From an uncultured Spirochaetales bacterium (GTDB lineage: Bacteria > UBP6 > UBA1177), in assembly GCA_902780365.1 (NCBI GenBank), contig CACZFE010000097.1, forward strand, positions 1 to 6,692: a stretch of 6,692 bases of DNA, given 5' to 3'. Numbering within the stretch: the first letter of the stretch is position 1; every line of letters starts with the position of its first letter. Under the pieces are notes generated by a model. It was not told the DNA's origin. It was given only the letters and a program-made list of their open reading frames with translations, and ran no database searches. The translations under genes were made by a program, and so were the position numbers. Of this stretch, positions 1 to 5,681 are shown piece by piece.

Positions 1-398
1 AGAGCGAAGGAAATCAGCATGAATGCGCCAAAAATGTAGATAACGCGGTAGCGGACAAGTTTTGCCAGCCTCATGCAGAGCCAGCGGAAAAAGCCGGAAG
101 CCGCCATTCCCTCGACCATTACCATCATTCCGGCGATGAAGAAAATCGTAGCCCAGTTGATGCCGGTCGAGTTTTCCGGAACATCACCCGCGCTGTACCA
201 GAAACTTTTTGTAAATATCGTCTTTACGTTCAGCGTTTCCATAATTGCATCGGCACTGCGGAGACCAAGCCCGAAAACAAGGACCGCCGTCAGAACCGCA
301 CAGCCGAGCGTAACCCACTGGCGTTCGATTTTTTCCGTCACCATGAGAATGAACATTGCAAGAAAAATCGTGACTGAAAGTATTTGTGCTAAAAGCAT
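1..398 (-). CDS. ArsB/NhaD/SLC13-like ion permease, N-terminal part (runs off the window)
   Basis: The leftward frame from the ATG at 398 stays open for 132 codons to the window edge, so only the N-terminal part is present. An SD site (GAGGTG on the minus strand, 404-409) lies 5 nt upstream of the ATG. The protein starts with a hydrophobic helix (residues about 3-20), a short charged turn (TEKIERQ), and a second helix (about 29-46). A linker of about 30 residues follows, then a third helix with GINWATIFFIAGMMVMVEG (79-97) followed by SGFFRWL, and a fourth at about 118-132. The pattern 'W-T-I-F-F-x-x-G-M-M-x-x-V-E-G ... S-G-F-F' is typical of the ArsB/NhaD/citrate (SLC13-like) ion transporter superfamily in the inner membrane. 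The substrate (arsenite, sodium/proton, dicarboxylate or other) cannot be judged from this part. It is divergent from the DUF3737 cluster. Confidence 0.8.
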   Translation of the reverse strand, partial: MLLAQILSVTIFLAMFILMVTEKIERQWVTLGCAVLTAVLVFGLGLRSADAIMETLNVKTIFTKSFWYSAGDVPENSTGINWATIFFIAGMMVMVEGMAASGFFRWLCMRLAKLVRYRVIYIFGAFMLISFA

Positions 399-463
399 GA
401 TCGCACCTCATTTATTTAAAGGCTGAAACTTTTTGCAAAGCATCAGCTCGAAAAAAACCCGCT

Positions 464-491
464 GTTATAGCGCGAACTATTTTTTTTGCAA
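464..491 (-). promoter_or_regulatory. possible promoter for the permease gene
   Basis: On the minus strand TTGCAA (486-491) and TATAAC (464-469) are separated by 16 bp. This fits a moderate sigma-70-type promoter, with transcription starting near 457 and a leader of about 60 nt before the ATG at 398. The -35 box matches consensus at 4 of 6 positions and the -10 box at 5 of 6. The surrounding A/T-rich tracts make chance matches likely, so this is tentative. Confidence 0.35.
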
Positions 492-516
492 TATATGAAG
501 TTGAACAGCGCTTTTA

Positions 517-545
517 TTGTGAAAACTGTTTTTCATAAATATAAT
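517..545 (+). promoter_or_regulatory. probable sigma-70-type promoter of the DUF3737-PatB-radical SAM cluster
   Basis: A perfect TATAAT (540-545) lies 17 bp downstream of TTGTGA (517-522, 4 of 6 matches to TTGACA). Transcription would begin near 552, about 36 nt ahead of the ATG at 588. The promoter lies inside the upstream extension of the first gene's reading frame, which argues that the extension is not translated. Confidence 0.6.
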
Positions 546-578
546 GCCGCCGGAAATTGTTTTTTTTACTTTGATCAC

Positions 579-583
579 GAGGG
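579..583 (+). promoter_or_regulatory. ribosome binding site that fixes the DUF3737 start at 588
   Basis: GAGGG sits 4 nt before the ATG at 588. The in-frame upstream start near 486 has only T-rich sequence in front of it and would place the -10 box inside the coding region. This site therefore supports the shorter protein. Confidence 0.7.
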
Positions 584-587
584 AAAA

Positions 588-1463
588 ATGAATGAAATCA
601 GGCAAAAGTTCCTGAAAGGCGAAAGAAGCCTTTTCGGAAGCAGGAATGTGAGGATCATTGACTCTGTTTTTGATGAAGGTGAATCACCTCTCAAGGAAAG
701 CCGTGATATCGAGCTTGAAAATATACTGTTCCGCTGGAAATATCCGCTCTGGTACTGTGAAAACGTAACGGCAAAAGAGTGTAAATGGTTTGAAACGGCA
801 CGCGCCGGTGTGTGGTATTCCAACAATGTTTCGGTTGAAAACGCCGTAATACAGGCCCCCAAAAATTTCAGGCGCTGCGACACCCTTCTCCTGAAAAATG
901 TCACTTTTACCCATGCCGAGGAGACGCTCTGGAACTGCCGTAACGTGAAGCTGGAAAATGTAACGGCTAAAGGGAACTACTTCGCGATGAACTGCGAAAA
1001 CATCGAAGTTTCAGGGCTGACTTTGGACGGAAATTACTCTTTCGACGGCGCAAAAAATGTTGTCGTACGCAATTCGACCCTCCTTTCAAAGGACGCTTTC
1101 TGGAACTGCGAAAATGTCGAGGTTTACGATTCCTTCATTTCAGGCGAATATTTGGGCTGGAACTCGAAGAATCTCACTTTGGTAAACTGCACGATTGAAA
1201 GCCTTCAGGGGATGTGCTACATCGGAAACCTTGTCATGAAAAACTGCAAACTGCTGAACACGACGCTTGCTTTCGAATATTCGTCAGTGGAAGCTGAAAT
1301 CACTTCGAAAGTTGAAAGCATTATCAATCCTTCAAGCGGTTCCATCAAGGCTGAAGAAATCGGCGAACTTATAATCGAACCCGATAAAACAGATCCGTCA
1401 AAGACAAAAATCATCTGTAAAAATATCGGCAAAAATTCAGACAAGCCAGAGTGGCTGAGGTAA
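588..1463 (+). CDS. DUF3737 family protein, right-handed beta-helix
   Basis: The product is 291 residues from the ATG at 588 (SD GAGGG), the size expected for DUF3737. The frame stays open back to 486, but a promoter and poor initiation context make that extension unlikely. The N-terminus (MNEIRQKFLKGERSLFGSRN) and the repeated W-N-C-x-N-V signature match DUF3737, a family of unknown function predicted to adopt a pectin-lyase-like beta-helix. The coil asparagine or its equivalent falls at residues 20, 40, 59, 80, 99, 119, 138, 157, 176, 195 and 214, so the protein is about eleven coils of 19-21 residues. Trp or another aromatic residue often sits four positions earlier. A non-repetitive tail of about 70 residues follows. 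No signal peptide or membrane segment is seen, so it is probably cytosolic. It is first in a three-gene cluster, 2 nt ahead of the PatB-like gene. No catalytic residues can be assigned. Confidence 0.88.
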   Translation: MNEIRQKFLKGERSLFGSRNVRIIDSVFDEGESPLKESRDIELENILFRWKYPLWYCENVTAKECKWFETARAGVWYSNNVSVENAVIQAPKNFRRCDTLLLKNVTFTHAEETLWNCRNVKLENVTAKGNYFAMNCENIEVSGLTLDGNYSFDGAKNVVVRNSTLLSKDAFWNCENVEVYDSFISGEYLGWNSKNLTLVNCTIESLQGMCYIGNLVMKNCKLLNTTLAFEYSSVEAEITSKVESIINPSSGSIKAEEIGELIIEPDKTDPSKTKIICKNIGKNSDKPEWLR

Positions 1464-1465
1464 TC

Positions 1466-2638
1466 ATGAAATACGATTTTGACACAGTGATAAACCGCCG
1501 CGGAACAGACAGTGTAAAGTGGAATGTCGGGAAAAACGAACTTCCGATGTGGGTCGCAGACATGGATTTCAGGCTCGCTCCCGAAATCGAGAAAGCGATA
1601 AAAAAGCGGATGGAACACGGAGTTTTCGGCTATTCGGAAATTCCTGACGAGTGGTATGAAGCCTACATGAACTGGTGGAAAACGCGCCACGGTTTTAAGA
1701 TGAAAAAAGAAGGACTTGTCTTCTGCACAGGTGTCGTTCCCGCAATTTCATCGATCGTGAGAAAACTCACTACTCCGAATGAAAATGTCGTTATCCAGAC
1801 TCCGGTCTACAATGTTTTTTTCAACAGCATAATAAACAACGGCTGCCGCGTTCTCGAAAGTCCTCTTGTCTACGACAGGAAAACCTGTTCATACAGCATG
1901 GATCTTGAAGATCTGGAGGCAAAACTTTCGGACCCGCAGACAACTTTGATGATCCTCTGCAACCCGCAGAATCCGGCAGGAAAAATCTGGAAGAGAATTA
2001 CGCTCGAAAAAGTAGGAGATCTTGCGAAAAAACACAGCGTTACGGTGATTTCCGACGAGATCCACTGCGATATAACCGAGCCTGGAAAAAACTATGTTCC
2101 TTTTGCATCGGTTTCAGAAGTCTGCCGCGAAATTTCGGTCAGCTGCATCGCTCCGACAAAGGCTTTTAATATGGCCGGAATGAAGAGTGCCGCGGTCTAT
2201 GCCGAAAATCCGGTTCTGCGCCACAAAGTATGGCGTGCTCTCAATACAGACGAAATCGCTGAACCGAATTCTTTTGCCTGCACTGCAGCCGTTGCCGCGT
2301 TCAACGAAGGGGCTGGATGGCTTGACGCGATGCGGGAATATGTCTCGGAAAACAGAAAACGGGTTTGTGAGTTCGTGAAAAACGAAATCCCTGAAATTTC
2401 GGTCGTCAAAAGTGACGCGACCTATCTTTTGTGGCTCGATATCTCAAAAACCGGCATGGAAAGCACCCGGTTTGCAGCAGAACTCCGAGAAAAAACCGGT
2501 CTTTTCCTCACAGCCGGATCTGTTTACGGCGAGGTTGGAAAAAACTTTCTCAGAATGAACATCGCGTGTCCGAAAGCCACTTTGGAAGACGGCCTCAACC
2601 GCTTGAAAAAAGGAATGACCCGAGGAGATCGTGACTAA
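1466..2638 (+). CDS. MalY/PatB-type PLP-dependent aminotransferase / cystathionine beta-lyase
   Basis: This is a 390-residue fold-type I PLP enzyme of the MalY/PatB class. Family members usually cleave the C-S bond of cystathionine or cysteine S-conjugates to a thiol, pyruvate and ammonia, and some are transaminases. The N-terminus (MKYDFDTVINRRGTDSVKWN) and 'LPMWVADMDF' are family hallmarks. Tyr115 lies in TPVYN, Asn169 in NPQNPAG, Asp197 in SDEIH (pyridine nitrogen contact) and Lys232 in APTKAFN (Schiff-base lysine). Arg363 in NFLRMNIA is the expected substrate carboxylate contact. The length matches the family and no active-site residue is missing. The ATG at 1466 has GAGG five bases upstream. 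A GTG at 1451 is in frame but would overlap the upstream gene and the SD. The gene ends in an 8-nt overlap with the radical SAM gene. It is cytosolic; the exact substrate is not determinable here. Confidence 0.92.
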   Translation: MKYDFDTVINRRGTDSVKWNVGKNELPMWVADMDFRLAPEIEKAIKKRMEHGVFGYSEIPDEWYEAYMNWWKTRHGFKMKKEGLVFCTGVVPAISSIVRKLTTPNENVVIQTPVYNVFFNSIINNGCRVLESPLVYDRKTCSYSMDLEDLEAKLSDPQTTLMILCNPQNPAGKIWKRITLEKVGDLAKKHSVTVISDEIHCDITEPGKNYVPFASVSEVCREISVSCIAPTKAFNMAGMKSAAVYAENPVLRHKVWRALNTDEIAEPNSFACTAAVAAFNEGAGWLDAMREYVSENRKRVCEFVKNEIPEISVVKSDATYLLWLDISKTGMESTRFAAELREKTGLFLTAGSVYGEVGKNFLRMNIACPKATLEDGLNRLKKGMTRGDRD

Positions 2639-3893
2639 AAAACTTCTTTTTATAAATCCGTTTGTCGAAGATTTCACAGCTTACAACCTATGGGCGGCGC
2701 CGCTCGGACTTTTCAGGATCATGGAGTATCACGAAAATATCGGCGATGAGGTCACTTATCTCGATTTTCTGGACGGTTCTTTTGTCGGTGATACTGCCGC
2801 TACTCCGCCTGTTTACCGCTCGTGGGAACGCCATTCATACTGGAAACGCGAAATCGAAAAACCTGAGTGTTTAAAGATGATCCCGCGTAAATACTACCGT
2901 TTCGGAGCAAACGACGACACTGTCAGAAGAACACTTTCCGAAGTTGAAAGACCAGATAAGGTCTACATTTCGACCGGAATGACCTACTGGTATAGATCGG
3001 TTCTGAAAATGATCGGTTTTGTCAGAGAAATTTTCGGTGACGTTGAGATAAATGTCGGCGGAATTTCGGCGATTCTTATGCCCGAGGTTTTTGAAGGAAA
3101 GAATGTCACGGTAAACACCGGAAAGGCACCGATTCCTGAAAATATCACGGGAACCGGAATGCGTTATCTCAGAAACCTGCACTTTTTTCCGGCGAATCTG
3201 ATCGAAGGTTGCCCAAACCGCTGTCCCTACTGCTCAAGCGTCATTTTCAACCCGAAAGTTTCTTACAAAGATGTCGCTGTCATTGCCGCAAACCTCGAAA
3301 AATGGCATGCCGAAACCGGTCACTGCGATGTCGCCTTCTACGATGACGCCCTTCTTCTGCGAAACGGCGGGATCCTGCGCGATTTTCTCGACAGACTTCC
3401 GGCAGGAGTTTACCGCTTCCACACCCCGAACGGCCTCCATCTGCGTGAAATCAATGAAGATCTGTGCAAATACCTTGAAAAATACGACTTTCCTCAGCTT
3501 CGTTTCGGCTTTGAGACCGCCTTTTCGAGATATGAGGACAAAACTTCGCTCAACCAGCTGAAATCGGTCGTCAAAATGCTGAAAGATCACAGCTTCACAA
3601 GTGAAAGAATCGGTGTCTACCTTCTCTGCGGGCTTCCAGGACAGACAGTCGATGAAGTTGACAAAACCATTGAAATCGTTGCAGAAATAGGCGCAAGACC
3701 TTATCTCAACGAATATTCACCCGTTCCCAAGACCAGACTTTTTGAAGAGCATTTCAAAGAGAGCAAACTCGATTTCAAACGTGAGCCGCTCTACCAGAAC
3801 AACTCCGTTTCAGCGTGGAGAAGCCCCGTTTTCACGCCGGAAGTCGTGAAAAAACTCAAAGACAAACTTACGAAAATCTATTCGGAAAAGTAA
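2631..3893 (+). CDS. radical SAM protein with cobalamin-binding-like N-terminal domain
   Basis: The product is 420 residues from a GTG start at 2631. GAGGAG stands 3 nt upstream, and the gene overlaps the PatB-like gene by 8 nt, suggesting translational coupling. Residues 1-185 resemble the Rossmann-type B12-binding domain of class B radical SAM proteins (LLFINPF; APLGLFRIMEY; VYISTGMTYW; INVGGISAILMPE), but the DxHxxG cobalt-ligand motif is absent. The radical SAM core follows, with the [4Fe-4S] cysteines Cys194, Cys198 and Cys201 (CPNRCPYC, the CX3CX2C pattern). Downstream elements are AFYDDALLL (235-243), HTPNGLH (264-270), LRFGFET (290-296), CGLPGQT (333-339) and EYSPVPKTRLFEE (361-373), all usual for this subgroup. 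The SAM-dependent radical chemistry is confident, but the substrate and product are not known. Clustering with a C-S lyase hints at sulfur or amino-acid chemistry, which is only inference. Confidence 0.88.
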   Translation: MTKKLLFINPFVEDFTAYNLWAAPLGLFRIMEYHENIGDEVTYLDFLDGSFVGDTAATPPVYRSWERHSYWKREIEKPECLKMIPRKYYRFGANDDTVRRTLSEVERPDKVYISTGMTYWYRSVLKMIGFVREIFGDVEINVGGISAILMPEVFEGKNVTVNTGKAPIPENITGTGMRYLRNLHFFPANLIEGCPNRCPYCSSVIFNPKVSYKDVAVIAANLEKWHAETGHCDVAFYDDALLLRNGGILRDFLDRLPAGVYRFHTPNGLHLREINEDLCKYLEKYDFPQLRFGFETAFSRYEDKTSLNQLKSVVKMLKDHSFTSERIGVYLLCGLPGQTVDEVDKTIEIVAEIGARPYLNEYSPVPKTRLFEEHFKESKLDFKREPLYQNNSVSAWRSPVFTPEVVKKLKDKLTKIYSEK

Positions 3894-3901
3894 ATTTCTT
3901 A

Positions 3902-4387
3902 TTATGCCATATAAACGTCTGTGATCATTATCGGCTCGACCGGAACATCGTCGTAAACTTTTACAGACTGTGTCGCAACATCGGAAATCGCGTCAACGAC
4001 ATCCATTCCTTCAACGACTTTGCCGAAAGCGGCATACTGTCCGTCAAGGAAGTCGCAGTCTGTGTTGCAGATGAAGAACTGGCTCGATGCGCTGTTGGGA
4101 TCTGAGGTTCTTGCCATCGAAATGACATATTTTTTGTGGAGAACATTAGGGCTTTTCTCAAGTTTGATAGGATCGAGCATAGCCGATTTTTCCATCATGA
4201 ACTTGTTCATTCCGCCGCCCTGGATCATGAAATCCTTGATGACTCTGTGGAAAATGAGCTTGTTGTAGTATTTCGCTTCGATGTGTTTGATGAAATTTGC
4301 GACGGTGATCGGCATTTCGTTGCCGTAAAGTTCGATGACCATCTTTCCTTTTGTCGTTTCGATGACTGCCTTGTTCGTTGCTTCCAT
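3902..4387 (-). CDS. cyclophilin-type peptidyl-prolyl cis-trans isomerase
   Basis: The product is a 161-residue single-domain cyclophilin that catalyses cis-trans isomerisation of X-Pro bonds during protein folding. It has no signal peptide or lipobox, so it should be cytosolic, like PpiB. Visible family motifs are FHRVIKDFMIQGGG (47-59) with the catalytic Arg49 plus Phe53 and Gln56, MARTSDPNSASSQFFI (91-106) with the substrate-binding Gln103 and Phe105, and FLDGQYAAFGKVVEGMDVVDAI (113-134). Phe113 and Tyr118 replace the Trp and His that human cyclophilin A uses, as is common in bacterial members. The ATG at 4387 is chosen because GGAGG stands five bases upstream; a TTG at 4399 is in frame but overlaps that SD. 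It converges on the radical SAM gene with only 8 nt between the stops, and diverges from the DUF2062 gene. Confidence 0.95.
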   Translation of the reverse strand: MEATNKAVIETTKGKMVIELYGNEMPITVANFIKHIEAKYYNKLIFHRVIKDFMIQGGGMNKFMMEKSAMLDPIKLEKSPNVLHKKYVISMARTSDPNSASSQFFICNTDCDFLDGQYAAFGKVVEGMDVVDAISDVATQSVKVYDDVPVEPIMITDVYMA

Positions 4388-4391
4388 TGTT

Positions 4392-4397
4392 TCCTCC
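4392..4397 (-). promoter_or_regulatory. strong ribosome binding site deciding the cyclophilin start
   Basis: GGAGGA on the minus strand lies 4 nt before the ATG at 4387. It coincides with the alternative TTG start at 4399, which therefore cannot be the initiation codon used with this site. Confidence 0.75.
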
Positions 4398-4423
4398 AAG
4401 TTAAAAAAGAATAAAACCGGAAG

Positions 4424-4451
4424 ATATTATTAAACGCGTAATCTTTTTCAA
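4424..4451 (-). promoter_or_regulatory. probable promoter of the cyclophilin gene
   Basis: On the minus strand TTGAAA (4446-4451, 5 of 6 matches) and TAATAT (4424-4429, 4 of 6 matches) are separated by 16 bp. Transcription would start near 4417, giving a leader of about 30 nt that carries the GGAGGA site. No operator or riboswitch-like structure is apparent. Confidence 0.45.
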
Positions 4452-4458
4452 GTTTGAA

Positions 4459-4486
4459 TTTACATTCTTTCAGGATTGGATAATAT
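4459..4486 (+). promoter_or_regulatory. possible promoter of the DUF2062-exonuclease pair
   Basis: TTTACA (4459-4464, 5 of 6 matches) is followed after 16 bp by TAATAT (4481-4486, 4 of 6 matches), with an overlapping GATAAT at 4479-4484. Transcription would start near 4493, leaving a leader of about 36 nt before the ATG at 4529. Its -35 box is only 7 bp from that of the divergent cyclophilin promoter. Confidence 0.4.
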
Positions 4487-4528
4487 ACCCCGCTTTTGGT
4501 TTTGCGGTTTTTCACAAACGGATTTGAA

Positions 4529-5083
4529 ATGGCAGACGAAACTGAAAATAAAAAAGAAATAAAGTGGTACGACCTCAAGGCTCAGTTCCTGAATATCTGG
4601 AAAAAGCTGATCCGCCTCAATGCCGATCCGCACGACATAGCTTTCGGGCTCGCGCTCGGGATTTTCGTCGGATTCCTTCCGATAATGGGAATTCAGATGG
4701 TGGTCGCAGGGCTCGTGTGCCTGCCTTTCAAGCATGCGAACAAGCCTGCTGCAGTTGCAGGCGTCTGGATCACGAACCCGCTCACTGTTATTCCGATTTA
4801 CGCTTTCATCTACTGGGTCGGAACTTTCTTCTATCCGGCAGATCACGTTGTCACCCCTTCAACAATCATGTCGAAAATGAGAGCAGTACTTGAACTTGAA
4901 GGCTTTATAGAACAGACGAAAGGATTCCTCGCACTTGGAGCAGACATCTTCCTTCCGATGTGCATAGGCGGCGCAGTTGTAGGACTTATCGCGATGGTCC
5001 CGACTTATTTCATAACAAAAAAATCGATCATGGTTTACCGCGCGAAAAAAAGCGCAAAAAAGGCAGGTAGCGATGCAAAGTAG
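4529..5083 (+). CDS. DUF2062 domain membrane protein
   Basis: The product is 184 residues from the ATG at 4529. The SD is weak (CGGA about 6 nt upstream). The frame extends to a TTG at 4496, but that lacks an SD and lies almost on the predicted transcription start. A charged cytosolic N-terminus (1-34) precedes the DUF2062 core: DIAFGLALGIFVGFLPIMG (36-54) with the conserved Pro-x-x-Gly-x-Gln, then a second segment at about 55-66. GVWITNPLTVIPIY (78-91) continues to about 101, and a last helix spans about 144-162. The C-terminus is Lys-rich (about 164-184). DUF2062 proteins are small inner-membrane proteins of unknown molecular function, sometimes found fused or next to glycosyltransferases, but no such gene is here. 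The gene overlaps the exonuclease gene by 11 nt, so the two are probably co-translated. Confidence 0.88.
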   Translation: MADETENKKEIKWYDLKAQFLNIWKKLIRLNADPHDIAFGLALGIFVGFLPIMGIQMVVAGLVCLPFKHANKPAAVAGVWITNPLTVIPIYAFIYWVGTFFYPADHVVTPSTIMSKMRAVLELEGFIEQTKGFLALGADIFLPMCIGGAVVGLIAMVPTYFITKKSIMVYRAKKSAKKAGSDAK

Positions 5084-5681
5084 CGGAGTAACTGTTTTCG
5101 ACCTCGAGACGACCGGTCTTTCGCCGAGCTACGGCGACAGGATCACAGAGATCGGCGCGATAAAACTTTGCGGGAATAAACTTTGCGGAGTTTTCCAGAC
5201 TCTCGTGAACCCCGAAAGAAACATCCCGGGAAAAATTGTAGAAATAACCGGGATAACTAATGAAATGGTCGCTGACAAACCGACTATTTCACAGGTCCTC
5301 CCGCTTTTTGTTGACTTCATCGGCGACGACATTCTTGTCGCGCACAACGCAAAATTCGATACTTCCTTCCTTCGCTACGAGCTGAAGGAATGCGGCATAA
5401 ACAAGAATTTCGATACTTACTGCACTCTTCTCAACTCGCGCAAAGAGGTCAAAACTTCAGCCAATTTCAAACTTTCGACTCTTAAGAATCACTTCAACTT
5501 AAAGCCGATGGGAGCTATGCACCGCGCCCTTTCCGACGCTTACGTCACAGCCCAGCTCTACCTCAAACTCACGAAAAACTGGGGGACTGACACGATGAGC
5601 CAGTTCGAGAAAGAAATCGAACTCATCACATCGTCAATGGCTTCCGACGATCTTTTCATCATCGACCCGAAAATAAAATAA
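5073..5681 (+). CDS. DEDDh 3'-5' exonuclease, DNA polymerase III epsilon-like
   Basis: This 202-residue RNase T / DnaQ-type exonuclease removes nucleotides from DNA or RNA 3' ends using two metal ions. All five catalytic residues are visible: Asp10 and Glu12 (FDLETTGL, Exo I), Asp96 (HNAKFDTSFL, Exo II), and His150 and Asp155 (HRALSDAYVTAQL, Exo III, DEDDh type). The signature 'ITGITNEMV' (58-66) is typical of the epsilon-like group. The exonuclease fold ends near residue 168. A short tail of about 34 residues (TMSQFEKEIELITSS region) shows no known domain. It could be the proofreading subunit, but many genomes carry several stand-alone paralogues and no clear polymerase-binding tail is seen, so dnaQ is not assigned. 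The ATG at 5073 lies inside the DUF2062 gene, with AGG five bases upstream. The stop directly abuts the convergent helicase stop. Confidence 0.92.
   Translation: MQSSGVTVFDLETTGLSPSYGDRITEIGAIKLCGNKLCGVFQTLVNPERNIPGKIVEITGITNEMVADKPTISQVLPLFVDFIGDDILVAHNAKFDTSFLRYELKECGINKNFDTYCTLLNSRKEVKTSANFKLSTLKNHFNLKPMGAMHRALSDAYVTAQLYLKLTKNWGTDTMSQFEKEIELITSSMASDDLFIIDPKIK

Noticed and set aside
184..411. Leftward open frame with a possible start at 411
   Set aside because: It overlaps in another frame the permease N-terminus, which has clear transmembrane segments and family motifs. The frame has no recognisable protein features.
73..426. Rightward open frame of 117 codons
   Set aside because: It is antisense to the permease gene and has no supporting motif or ribosome site.
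460..472. Small inverted repeat CGCT-GTTAT-AGCG followed by a T-run, resembling a terminator
   Set aside because: The stem is only 4 bp, it lies between divergent genes where no terminator is needed, and it overlaps the likely -10 box of the permease promoter.
1451..1466. Upstream GTG start for the PatB-like protein
   Set aside because: It would overlap the DUF3737 stop and include the GAGG site that serves the ATG at 1466, where the family-typical N-terminus begins.
1217..1690. Leftward open frame of 157 codons across the DUF3737 / PatB junction
   Set aside because: It is antisense to two strongly supported genes, and its translation shows no family resemblance.
3885..3910. Possible shared terminator between the radical SAM and cyclophilin genes
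   Set aside because: The 8-nt gap and its flanks show no stem of useful length.
3815..4414. Rightward open frames opposite the cyclophilin gene
   Set aside because: They are complementary-strand shadows of a gene with full cyclophilin motifs, and they cross the convergent gene junction.
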